Positions 1-6,386 of a stretch of 10,436 bases of DNA are shown piece by piece. The notes below the pieces were generated by a model. That model saw only the letters and a program-made list of their open reading frames with translations. It was not told where the DNA came from and ran no database searches. This DNA comes from JAXDBV01 sp034678415. GTDB taxonomy: Bacteria > Bacteroidota > Bacteroidia > Bacteroidales > VadinHA17. Made by a program: the position numbers and the translations under genes. The DNA lies in NCBI GenBank assembly GCA_034678415.1, contig JAXDBV010000273.1, positions 1-10,436 on the forward strand. Direction: 5' to 3'. How positions within the stretch are numbered: position 1 is the stretch's first letter; each line of letters opens with the position of its first letter.

Positions 1-654
1 ATCGGCTGCAATCCCAATGTGTTTTTTTACTTTAACTTTAACACCGGCTTCAGGCTTACCGACAGGATCACACTAAAACAGGCTGCAAATTTCACTCATT
101 TCTCCAATGGAGCGGTAAAAATGCCCAACACCGGGTTCTACATGCTCGATTATTACGCAGCTCTTCTGTATGATTTTGATGACCACCCGCCCGCTCCTTA
201 CCGGCACGAACTCCCGGCAATAGAGAAAAGGAATCAAATGTTTTTCCAAATAGCCTCCGGCGCAAAACAGGTGTATTACAAGCAGGATCATTACCTTATG
301 GCAACCCTGTCGGCCGGGTATTACAGGCTGATTGGCAGAATAAACAAGGTAGGCGGGGGCGTCGACCTGTTTTATGATGCTTCCCTGGAAAGAAATGAAC
401 CGGGAGGACTGCCCTTCGCCTGGCTGATCAGACAGGGATTTTTTGCAGGGCACGAACTGCTGATTCACCGGTTTTCTCTCGTTGTTCAACAGGGCATCTA
501 TGGATACCGCAAAATGAACCTTCACCAGAAATTTTACTCCCGCCTGGGCATTAAGTACCATCTTATGAATGGACTGTTCCTGAACATTTCGCTGAAATCA
601 CACTGGGGGAAAGCCGATTTTATAGAATGGGGCTTCGGTTATTTGCTGAAATAA
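1..654 (+). CDS. Acyloxyacyl hydrolase / PagL-like lipid A 3-O-deacylase, 5'-truncated by window edge
   Basis: The frame is open from base 1, so the gene begins upstream; the GTG at 19 is internal rather than a convincing start. About 217 residues are visible, ending at TAA 652-654. The sequence shows THFSNGAVKMPNTG (bases 94-135), which matches the H-x-S-N...PN-x-G signature of the PagL family, and a C-terminal strand KADFIEWGFGY typical of the Bacteroidota members. PagL enzymes are eight-stranded outer-membrane barrels that remove the 3-O-linked acyl chain from lipid A. The His and Ser of the known triad are present (codons at 97 and 103), but the position 14 residues after the His, where Pseudomonas PagL has its catalytic Glu, is Tyr (codon 139). 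The activity is therefore inferred, and the family assignment is firmer than the catalytic one. The missing N-terminus should hold the signal peptide. Confidence 0.8.
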   Translation: MGCNPNVFFYFNFNTGFRLTDRITLKQAANFTHFSNGAVKMPNTGFYMLDYYAALLYDFDDHPPAPYRHELPAIEKRNQMFFQIASGAKQVYYKQDHYLMATLSAGYYRLIGRINKVGGGVDLFYDASLERNEPGGLPFAWLIRQGFFAGHELLIHRFSLVVQQGIYGYRKMNLHQKFYSRLGIKYHLMNGLFLNISLKSHWGKADFIEWGFGYLLK

Positions 655-828
655 CCCGCGTAGGATGACAAAAATTTTAAATCCTTTTAAAGGATAAAAC
701 ACTTTCATTAAAAAAATAATCCGGAACATTAATAAAATTGAAATGATAACTAATTTAATTTAATGATTTACTTAAATTATTAATGAGATTATTAATATAA
801 TTAATACTTTTATTAAATATTCAACTTT
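655..828. other. AT-rich intergenic spacer, about 15% GC
   Basis: No gene is visible here. From 661 to 828 I count 26 G/C in 168 bases, against roughly half in the flanking genes. The spacer holds four copies of the self-complementary hexamer ATTAAT (728-733, 779-784, 791-796, 800-805) and a direct repeat TTATTAAT (777-784 and 789-796, 12 bases apart). A box TACTTTTA at 805-812 resembles the Bacteroidota -7 element TAnnTTTG and lies the right distance from the ATG at 829, but no TTTG partner is seen 19-22 bases upstream. It probably carries the methyltransferase promoter and perhaps binding sites for an AT-preferring protein. Confidence 0.6.
681..695. repeat. 15-bp palindrome in the spacer
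   Basis: ATCCTTT-T-AAAGGAT is a perfect 7+1+7 palindrome starting 27 bases after the stop codon of the lipid A deacylase gene. As RNA it could form a six-pair stem with a three-base loop. No U-tract follows, so it is not a textbook intrinsic terminator; it could be a weak terminator, an mRNA 3'-end stabiliser or a regulator site. Confidence 0.4.
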
Positions 829-1587
829 ATGGAACACAGCCTCTATCCCGATTTTGTTGCCAGGTTTTACGACCTGATCTATAGCCGGATCAGAACAGGG
901 ACGGATATGGAATTTTATCTGGATCGTATTTCTGCCGTGAGGAATGCTGTCCTGGAAGTGGGTGTGGGTACCGGACGTCTTTTCACTGAGGCAAGAAAGA
1001 GGGGTGCGGATATTTATGGGATTGATATAAGCCCATGCATGATCTCCATCCTGATGGACAAGCTTCCTGCGGAGGATCGTAACAGGGTATGGTTGCAGGA
1101 TGTTCTTCAGCTGAATACCCCGATGCGTTTTGATCTTATCATTGCCCCCTTCAGGGTATTTTCACACCTTCTCGACACCGGTGATCAACTGGGTGCCCTG
1201 TCGGCTGTTTATAAGCACCTGAATCCAGGCGGACAGTTCATCTTCGACCTCTATGTTCCCGACATGCATATGCTTTCCAAAGGTATTGCAGACATGGTCG
1301 ATTTTCATGAAGAATATCAACCCGGAAGATATTTCAGCCGGACCATCAACATGCATGCCGATATTGTTCATCAGCTGAGCCATGTCTCCATGCGTTTTGA
1401 ATGGGATGAGAATGACGGGTCTCATATGGTGAAGGAATGGGAAATCCCCATGCGATTTTATTTCCACTATGAAATTGAGCACCTTATAGCCCGGTCCGAC
1501 CTGTCACTGATGGAAATACTGGGGGATTTTAAAGGGCACAGCCTGGGTACGGATTCAAAAGAATTCATTATTATTTGCAGTAAATAA
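829..1587 (+). CDS. Class I SAM-dependent methyltransferase
   Basis: This encodes 252 residues. Motif I, VLEVGVGTGRL (residues 41-51), is the glycine-rich S-adenosylmethionine loop. D66 in GIDIS is the acidic residue at the end of strand 2 that should bind the ribose hydroxyls, and D91 in LQDV is the adenine-side acid. The strand-4 motif is FDLIIAPFRVFSHL (101-114), and the post-motif segment HLNPGGQFIFDLY (130-142) is typical of the Methyltransf_11/25 group. The substrate cannot be read from the sequence; the roughly 100 residues after the Rossmann core are variable in such enzymes and set specificity. The ATG at 829 starts the conserved N-terminal helix (YPDFVARFYDLIY). There is no Shine-Dalgarno sequence, as usual for the phylum. 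A probable hairpin follows the stop, so the gene may be a single transcription unit. Confidence 0.85.
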   Translation: MEHSLYPDFVARFYDLIYSRIRTGTDMEFYLDRISAVRNAVLEVGVGTGRLFTEARKRGADIYGIDISPCMISILMDKLPAEDRNRVWLQDVLQLNTPMRFDLIIAPFRVFSHLLDTGDQLGALSAVYKHLNPGGQFIFDLYVPDMHMLSKGIADMVDFHEEYQPGRYFSRTINMHADIVHQLSHVSMRFEWDENDGSHMVKEWEIPMRFYFHYEIEHLIARSDLSLMEILGDFKGHSLGTDSKEFIIICSK

Positions 1588-1593
1588 GCGTAT

Positions 1594-1627
1594 CAGACAC
1601 CATTTATTAACTTTGAACCGGTGTTTG
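1594..1627 (+). terminator. Possible hairpin terminator after the methyltransferase
   Basis: CAGACACC (1594-1601) can pair over eight positions, including one G-U, with GGTGTTTG (1620-1627) across an 18-base loop. A T-rich run, TTTATAATTTTACTTTTC, follows at 1628-1645. It lies seven bases after the methyltransferase stop. The long loop makes it weaker than a classical terminator, and it overlaps the likely promoter of the next gene, so it could instead be part of that control region. Confidence 0.35.
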
Positions 1628-1645
1628 TTTATAATTTTACTTTTC
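1612..1645 (+). promoter_or_regulatory. Candidate promoter of the double SiaB-type gene
   Basis: TTTG at 1612-1615 and TACTTTTC at 1638-1645 are 22 bases apart, matching the Bacteroidota -33/-7 pattern with one mismatch in the final G of TAnnTTTG. An alternative -7 box, TAATTTTA at 1632-1639, would leave a spacer of only 16. Transcription would begin about 15 bases before the ATG at 1667. Confidence 0.3.
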
Positions 1646-1660
1646 TTACCCTAACCGGTG
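1616..1660. repeat. Paired AACCGGTG boxes around the promoter
   Basis: The octamer AACCGGTG occurs at 1616-1623 and again at 1653-1660, 37 bases apart start to start (about 3.5 helical turns). Each contains the palindrome ACCGGT. The first copy sits between the putative -33 and -7 boxes and the second between the -7 box and the start codon, where a repressor or activator site would be expected. ACCGGT also occurs by chance inside genes of this window (for example near 1178 and 6286), so the regulatory reading is tentative. Confidence 0.3.
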
Positions 1661-1666
1661 CAATGT

Positions 1667-2797
1667 ATGGCTGAATCCCCACAGTTAAACTTCGTTCATA
1701 ACATCTATCGCAGGATGTTCAGTGAATACCTGACCTATGCGTACCAGGGATTATTTACTGACCAGGTAGGCAGCAGCCTGATAATCCTGGCTGAAAACCT
1801 GTTGAAAATCGCACAGGGAAGCCGGCGGACAAAGAAAAAAGTGTTTTATGTCCTTGTGGAATGTGTACAGAACATTACCCGGCATCAGGAGAAAGACGAG
1901 GAGGATCGGGAAGACAGTACCGGTATCTTCGTCATACAAAACCTGGATATTTGCTTTAACATGACGCTGGGGAACCTTGTTCTCAACGAACAGATAGCAT
2001 CCCTGAAAAGCAAGCTTGACCAGGTGAACAAACTGTCAAGAAAGGAGCTGACGGCGTATTATAAGACACTGTTGCAGGACAGTATCATCTCTGAAAAAGG
2101 CGGGGCGGGCCTGGGTCTTATTGAGATAGCCAGAAAATCAGGTAACCGCATCGAATTTATGTTCCACCCGTTCGACGAGAATCATTCTCATTTTTACATG
2201 TCAACGAAAATTGACGATCCTGATTCTACCAGTCACACCCTGGTGTCCAATTTTAACGGTGTAAAGGTTACACATAAACTTCACGACCTGATGAGGGAGA
2301 AGAAGATCAACCTTCTTTTCAGAAGCGAATTCTCCAGGCAGAGTTCTGTGGAGATCGTCACTTTGGTGGATAATCTTGAACATGAGAGCACGGGGTTGTC
2401 AAAAGCCAGGAAGAAGATATTCAGTATCCTGGTTGAACTGCTGCAAAATATCTCCAAACATGGTGCCTCACTCGACGAGGTCAGCGACGAAAGGACGGGA
2501 TTGCTCATCATGGGAAGGGACGGAAACACCCACAGGATCATCACCGGGAACCCCATCAGGAAGGAGGAGGTGAGAGCCCTGGCACTGCATATCGACTTCC
2601 TCAACAAGCTCAATGAGAAACAGCTCGAAAACCTTTACAGCAAGGTGCTGCTTGAAGCCGACCTGAATGATGCGGTGAAGAACGGACTCGGATTAATTGA
2701 TATACGACTGAAGAGCGGGCAATACCTTGACTATTACTTTGACCCGCTCGACGAGCATCATATGTTTTTTACCATTCAATCCACCATTAGCCTGTGA
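1667..2797 (+). CDS. Tandem two-domain SiaB-type (DUF6272-like) GHKL protein kinase
   Basis: The product has 376 residues from the ATG at 1667; a GTG at 1658 in frame would add three residues but falls inside a repeat box. Two homologous halves are visible. Domain 1 (about 8-181) has an N-box LVECVQNITRH (63-73) and a glycine box GGAGLGLIEIARKSG (145-159), ending with FHPFDENHSHFYMS. Domain 2 (about 209-374) has LVELLQNISKH (255-265) and NGLGLIDIRLKSG (339-351), ending with FDPLDEHHMFFTI. SiaB of Pseudomonas is a GHKL-fold kinase that phosphorylates SiaC on a threonine in a PP2C-controlled partner switch. The family members I recall are about 180-190 residues with one domain, so this is a duplication. 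Domain 2 has VKNGLG where domain 1 has GGAGLG, so it may bind nucleotide poorly. No SiaC (DUF1987) or SpoIIE-type phosphatase gene lies alongside. The kinase role is inferred from homology. Confidence 0.75.
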   Translation: MAESPQLNFVHNIYRRMFSEYLTYAYQGLFTDQVGSSLIILAENLLKIAQGSRRTKKKVFYVLVECVQNITRHQEKDEEDREDSTGIFVIQNLDICFNMTLGNLVLNEQIASLKSKLDQVNKLSRKELTAYYKTLLQDSIISEKGGAGLGLIEIARKSGNRIEFMFHPFDENHSHFYMSTKIDDPDSTSHTLVSNFNGVKVTHKLHDLMREKKINLLFRSEFSRQSSVEIVTLVDNLEHESTGLSKARKKIFSILVELLQNISKHGASLDEVSDERTGLLIMGRDGNTHRIITGNPIRKEEVRALALHIDFLNKLNEKQLENLYSKVLLEADLNDAVKNGLGLIDIRLKSGQYLDYYFDPLDEHHMFFTIQSTISL

Positions 2798-2840
2798 ACC
2801 CGCGCCGGTTTCACCGCCAATAGCACTGTTGTGAATTATC

Positions 2841-3602
2841 ATGCACATGAAAGCCGTTATATTTGACCTTGATGGTGTGATTACACAGACTGCGCTCGTA
2901 CACAGCAAAGCCTGGAAAAAAATGTTTGACGAGTATCTGCTCACTCATTCACAGAGAACGGGGAGTCCATTTATCCCTTTCACCCATGAAAAGGATTATC
3001 TTACCTATATTGACGGGAAACCCCGGTATAAAGGTGTTGAATCATTCCTCCTCTCCCGCGGTATCCTTCTTCCTTTCGGTGAGCCTGGCGATGATCCTGA
3101 CAGGGAAACCATCTGTGGATTGGGAAACCGCAAAAACCGGTTCTTTCATCAGGTGGTGGAGAAGGATGGGGTAGATATCTATCCTTCCACGGTGGAATTT
3201 GTAAAAGAATTGATATTACGAGGCATTAAAACAGCGGTTGCTTCTTCCAGCAAGAATTGCAGGGCTGTTCTGGAGGCTGCCGGCATCAGCCATTATTTCC
3301 CTGTTCGTGTTGATGGTATCGTATCCGCAGAGATGGGCCTGGCAGGCAAACCTGAACCGGATATTTTTCTCACCGCCTGCCGGTTAATGGGCTGTACGCC
3401 TGAAGAAACGGTGGTGGTGGAAGATGCTGTATCGGGCGTTCAGGCTGCGATAAAGGGAAGATTCGGGCTGGTTATCGGTATAGCGCGGGAAATGAATGAG
3501 GAGGAACTGATATCAGCCGGCGCACACCGGGTGATAAGCGATATGAAAGAAATTGGCGGTGTGAGAGGACTGGAGAAATGGCTGGAAAAGATGAAAAAGT
3601 GA
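2841..3602 (+). CDS. HAD-superfamily hydrolase, beta-phosphoglucomutase family
   Basis: This encodes 253 residues, or 251 from the second ATG at 2847; neither start has a ribosome binding site to decide it. All HAD motifs are present: FDLDGVIT with nucleophile D9 and acid D11, SSSKN (135-139), K170 in GKPEPDIF, and VVVEDAVSGV with D195 for magnesium. The cap holds a helical insert with KDYLTYIDGKPRYKGV (51-66) and CGLGNRKN (92-99). I recognise this insert from the beta-phosphoglucomutase-like enzymes often found beside GH65 disaccharide phosphorylases, which convert beta-glucose 1-phosphate to glucose 6-phosphate. No GH65 gene is present here, so mutase or simple sugar-phosphate phosphatase activity are both possible. 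The gene starts 43 bases after the SiaB-type gene with no clear promoter, so co-transcription is possible. It converges on the permease gene with only 28 bases between. Confidence 0.85.
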   Translation: MHMKAVIFDLDGVITQTALVHSKAWKKMFDEYLLTHSQRTGSPFIPFTHEKDYLTYIDGKPRYKGVESFLLSRGILLPFGEPGDDPDRETICGLGNRKNRFFHQVVEKDGVDIYPSTVEFVKELILRGIKTAVASSSKNCRAVLEAAGISHYFPVRVDGIVSAEMGLAGKPEPDIFLTACRLMGCTPEETVVVEDAVSGVQAAIKGRFGLVIGIAREMNEEELISAGAHRVISDMKEIGGVRGLEKWLEKMKK

Positions 3603-3630
3603 AGCGTTTTTTCCTTAAGAATGTCACAGG

Positions 3631-5067
3631 TTATTTATCTTGCTGCAGTCTGGCACGCGACAAATAATAGAGAGGGATCCCTGCAAGGGTGATGGCCAGT
3701 CCCCAGCCTGCATATACCGGCTTCCTGATAATGAGGGCAATACAAAACACGATGCCCATGGTTACATACAGGCCGGGCAGGAAAGGATACCCAAATGCTT
3801 TATATGGCCGTTCGGCTTCTGGCCTTGTCCGTCGCAGCACAAAGATCCCGACGATGGTTAACACGTAAAACAGTACTACCACGAAGGCAACCATATCCAG
3901 CAGGTCACCGTACTTACCGCTCAGGCAGAGGATAGAAGCCACGACGCATTGTGCCCATAATGCCCAGCCGGGCACCGCATTTTTGTTCAGCTGTCCGGCT
4001 TTTTTAAAGAACAACCTGTCCTTTGCCATGGTGTAGAAAACCCTTGCCCCGGAAAGGATCAGCCCGTTATTACACCCGAAAGTGGAGATCATCAGCATGA
4101 TGGCAACGATATAGTTTCCCGTATTGCCAAAGATGGCATTAGAGGCTGCAACAGCTACCCTGTCTTCGGGTGCAAAGGCAATGTCATTCACAGGCAGAAC
4201 ACTAACATACATGATATTGGTGATCACATAGAGCACTGTTACCATCAATGTACCAAGGAACATGCTCAGCCCGATGTTTCTCCTGGGATTTTTTATTTCG
4301 CCGGCGATAAAGGTAGTGCTGTTCCATGCATCGCTGCTGAAGAGGCCGCCCACCATGGCAGCGGCAATGGCACCAAAGATGGCTCCGCCGGTAACAGACG
4401 TCTGCAGGATTCCCGCGCCGGTGCCGGGAATGCCCTTCAAAGACCAGCCGCTGGCCCAGTTGGCACTCCATACTTCCCTGTTGGAACCGAACATGAATCC
4501 CAGGATGATCAGTCCCACCAGCAGAAGGATTTTCGTGATGGTAAATATATTCTGGGTGATCTTGCCGCTTCTAATGCCAAGGGTATTGATGAAGGTGAGG
4601 AACACGATGAGAAGGATGGATACAAGTTGTGCAGGGTAAAGCCTGAGTGAGCCCAGCTGGACGATTATATTTTCATCCTTCAGTTCCAGGATGGGGAAGA
4701 AGTATCCAGAAAATTTTGAGAAGGCCACACCCACTGCAGCGATGGTTGCCGTCTGGATAACAGCAAAGAGGCTCCAGCCGTAAAGGAACGCAGCCATACG
4801 GTTATAGGCTTCCTGCAGGAAGATGTATTGTCCTCCGGCTCTGGGGAACATGCCGCTCAGCTCACCATAGCTGACGGCAGCCGTGACGGTCATAAATCCG
4901 GTGATCATCCATACAATGATCAGCCAGCCTGCGCTGCCCACATTACGAGCCATGTCAGCGCTGACAATAAAGATACCCGAGCCGATCATGGATCCGGCAA
5001 CGATCATCGTTGCATCCAGCAACCGCAGCGACGGCTTAAAGGAAATAACCTTTTCCGGCATAGACAT
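3631..5067 (-). CDS. APC-superfamily amino-acid permease, LAT-like
   Basis: This is a 478-residue polytopic inner-membrane protein with about 12 hydrophobic segments, the usual size and topology of the APC family. The first membrane helix contains GSMIGSGIF (25-33), the unwound substrate-binding segment of these transporters. The segment SSDAWNSTTFIAGEIKNPRRN (244-264) matches the TM6-loop signature of the L-type (LAT/SteT-like) branch, in which W-N and E-x-K-N-P-x-R-N are conserved. The loop RPEAERPYKAFGYPFLPG near residue 420 is also typical. It should exchange or import neutral amino acids, possibly serine/threonine, but the substrate cannot be fixed from sequence. The start at 5067 gives MSMPEK; ATG at 5061 is an equally possible start two codons later. 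The exported rhodanese lies 81 bases upstream on the same strand, and a promoter candidate in that gap suggests separate transcription. Confidence 0.9.
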   Translation of the reverse strand: MSMPEKVISFKPSLRLLDATMIVAGSMIGSGIFIVSADMARNVGSAGWLIIVWMITGFMTVTAAVSYGELSGMFPRAGGQYIFLQEAYNRMAAFLYGWSLFAVIQTATIAAVGVAFSKFSGYFFPILELKDENIIVQLGSLRLYPAQLVSILLIVFLTFINTLGIRSGKITQNIFTITKILLLVGLIILGFMFGSNREVWSANWASGWSLKGIPGTGAGILQTSVTGGAIFGAIAAAMVGGLFSSDAWNSTTFIAGEIKNPRRNIGLSMFLGTLMVTVLYVITNIMYVSVLPVNDIAFAPEDRVAVAASNAIFGNTGNYIVAIMLMISTFGCNNGLILSGARVFYTMAKDRLFFKKAGQLNKNAVPGWALWAQCVVASILCLSGKYGDLLDMVAFVVVLFYVLTIVGIFVLRRTRPEAERPYKAFGYPFLPGLYVTMGIVFCIALIIRKPVYAGWGLAITLAGIPLYYLSRARLQQDK

Positions 5068-5089
5068 CTAAATATGGCGTCAAGATAAT

Positions 5090-5119
5090 CAAATCAGGTA
5101 AAAATTCATGGCAGGCAAA
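5090..5119 (-). promoter_or_regulatory. Candidate promoter of the permease gene
   Basis: Read on the minus strand, TTTG (complement of 5116-5119) is followed after 18 bases by CTGATTTG (complement of 5090-5097). The TTTG half of the TAnnTTTG box is intact but the leading TA is not. The spacing, and a leader of about 15 bases to the start codon at 5067, fit the other promoters in the window. Confidence 0.3.
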
Positions 5120-5148
5120 GGGTATAAAAGATAAGGATGCATGACGAT

Positions 5149-5577
5149 TCATTTTCTTGCGTTCTTCTTTTTGGGATGTTTCCCTTTTTCCACAGGCAGC
5201 CCCGACCGGCGCCAACCCCGGATACCCTCTTTCAATATATACACTTTATGAAATCCTCTCTCCGACAATAATTGTCCTGCTGCCAGACTTCTGCTGTTTT
5301 CCTCGCAATAGATGAAAAGCTCATAATCCCTGCCCAGGCTATCCGTCAATTCAAATAATTGATGGCTTTTGCCGGCCAGGACAGCTCCCGGTATTCTCGA
5401 CCGGTTATATTCCCTGACCGTTCTCACGTCAATGACTACCGCTCCTGGAGTACGGTTTACTTCAATATAGAATTCATGCGCACCTAGCATCGCTATTGTG
5501 TCAGGGGGGCAAGCCCCCGCCAGGAACGAAAACAGGCCGAATAGACAGATCGTCAACTGTGCAGAACGGGGTATCAT
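5149..5577 (-). CDS. Exported single-domain rhodanese-like protein
   Basis: The product has 142 residues. Residues 1-22 form a signal peptide (hydrophobic core LTICLFGLFSFLAGA). C23 follows AGA, so it could be a lipoprotein, although the lipobox lacks the usual Leu/Val/Ile at -3; cleavage by signal peptidase I is the alternative. The rhodanese fold is shown by VIDVRTVREYNRSRIPGAV (48-66), by the active-site loop C91-E-E-N-S-R96 (the six-residue C-x4-R form of sulfurtransferases) and by the closing GIRGWRRSGLPVEKG (118-132). The catalytic cysteine is present, so sulfur transfer or persulfide handling in the periplasm is plausible, with unknown donor and acceptor. The last 11 residues are strongly basic (KGKHPKKKNARK region), which is unusual. 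It is divergent from comF with 107 bases between their starts and lies upstream of the permease gene. Confidence 0.8.
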   Translation of the reverse strand: MIPRSAQLTICLFGLFSFLAGACPPDTIAMLGAHEFYIEVNRTPGAVVIDVRTVREYNRSRIPGAVLAGKSHQLFELTDSLGRDYELFIYCEENSRSLAAGQLLSERGFHKVYILKEGIRGWRRSGLPVEKGKHPKKKNARK

Positions 5578-5634
5578 TCTCCGCAGGCTTTCATAACCGG
5601 TACTTGCTCAAAAGGTAAGAAATTTAAGAATTTG

Positions 5635-5667
5635 TTTGTTGCATCCGGCAGGATTTTCGTATTTTTA
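5635..5667 (+). promoter_or_regulatory. Candidate comF promoter
   Basis: TTTG at 5635-5638, 21 bases, then TATTTTTA at 5660-5667 fit the Bacteroidota -33/-7 pattern with only the last G changed. Another TTTG directly precedes it (5631-5634). The start codon at 5685 would be about 10 bases after the transcription start. Confidence 0.45.
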
Positions 5668-5684
5668 TATTCCTTAACAACAGT

Positions 5685-6371
5685 ATGAAATCGCTGATTG
5701 ACTGTTTGTTGAATTTCTTTTACCCTAGGCTTTGTCATGTGTGCGGTGAGCTTCTCGTAGGGGGGGAGAATCTGTTCTGCACGGGTTGTCTCTATCATCT
5801 TCCCCGGACAGGCTATCATAAAAACCGTGACAATCCCGTTGCTGAACTGTTCTGGGGCAGGGTAAGGGTGGTGGCGGCCACGGCTTTTTTCCAGTATGAA
5901 AAAGGTAGTGTGTACCAGGATCTGATCCATAAAATGAAGTATAAGGGTTACAGGGAAATTGGCGCCGTGCTCGGCATGTATCTTGGTGCAGACCTGAAGG
6001 AGAGTGACGGCTTTTCATCCGTCGACTGTATTATACCCGTTCCCTTGCACCCGAAAAAGGAACGGAAAAGAGGATTCAACCAGAGCGAATGGATTGCCAG
6101 GGGTATCGCTAAAAGCATGGGCAAACCCATGCAGGTCGGGAACCTGGTGAGAATATCAGAGTCATCCACACAGACCAGGAAGTCGCGGATTGAGAGATGG
6201 GAGAATGTTCAGAGGATATTTGCTGTGAGATATCCTGAACGGATTGCGGGTAAGCATGTCTTACTGGTGGATGATGTAGTGACGACCGGTGCCACACTCG
6301 AGGCTTGTTCTTCCGTGCTGCTTGAAACAGAGGGGGTGCAGGTAAGCATCGCCACCCTTGCAGTAGCCTGA
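5685..6371 (+). CDS. comF: ComF family phosphoribosyltransferase-like protein
   Basis: The product has 228 residues, the normal ComF length. The N-terminus carries a zinc-ribbon with C17-x2-C20 and C32-x2-C35. The middle contains the ComF signature PVPLHPKKERKRGFNQSE (118-135). The C-terminal phosphoribosyltransferase core holds VLLVDDVVTTGAT (192-204), in which the paired aspartates and the TTGAT loop bind 5-phosphoribosyl pyrophosphate in the family. In naturally transformable bacteria ComF works with the ComFA helicase in moving incoming DNA into the cytoplasm and joining it to the recombination machinery; its enzymatic reaction is not established. No other competence gene is nearby, which is usual outside Firmicutes. 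It has its own promoter candidate and converges on the barrel gene with 15 bases between stops. Confidence 0.93.
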   Translation: MKSLIDCLLNFFYPRLCHVCGELLVGGENLFCTGCLYHLPRTGYHKNRDNPVAELFWGRVRVVAATAFFQYEKGSVYQDLIHKMKYKGYREIGAVLGMYLGADLKESDGFSSVDCIIPVPLHPKKERKRGFNQSEWIARGIAKSMGKPMQVGNLVRISESSTQTRKSRIERWENVQRIFAVRYPERIAGKHVLLVDDVVTTGATLEACSSVLLETEGVQVSIATLAVA

Positions 6372-6386
6372 CATTCCGTGGCTGCC

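Noticed and set aside
73..561. Leftward open frame of 162 codons over the lipid A deacylase gene
   Set aside because: The sense strand carries the PagL signature and closing barrel strand; the antisense translation has none.
1175..1186. Further ACCGGT site inside the methyltransferase gene as a third operator
   Set aside because: It is coding sequence and the hexamer recurs in other genes here (for example near 6286), so it is most simply chance.
3584..3614. A/T hairpin (GAAAAA...TTTTTC) between the convergent HAD and permease genes
   Set aside because: The stem is almost all A-T pairs, overlaps the end of the HAD coding sequence and has no GC core; too weak to call a terminator.
4262..4639. 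Rightward open frame of 125 codons inside the permease gene
   Set aside because: It is the complement of membrane helices, which often leave long open frames on the opposite strand.
5574..5930. Leftward open frame of 118 codons overlapping the start of comF
   Set aside because: It lies almost entirely antisense to the strongly supported comF zinc ribbon and promoter, and its translation has no recognisable domain.
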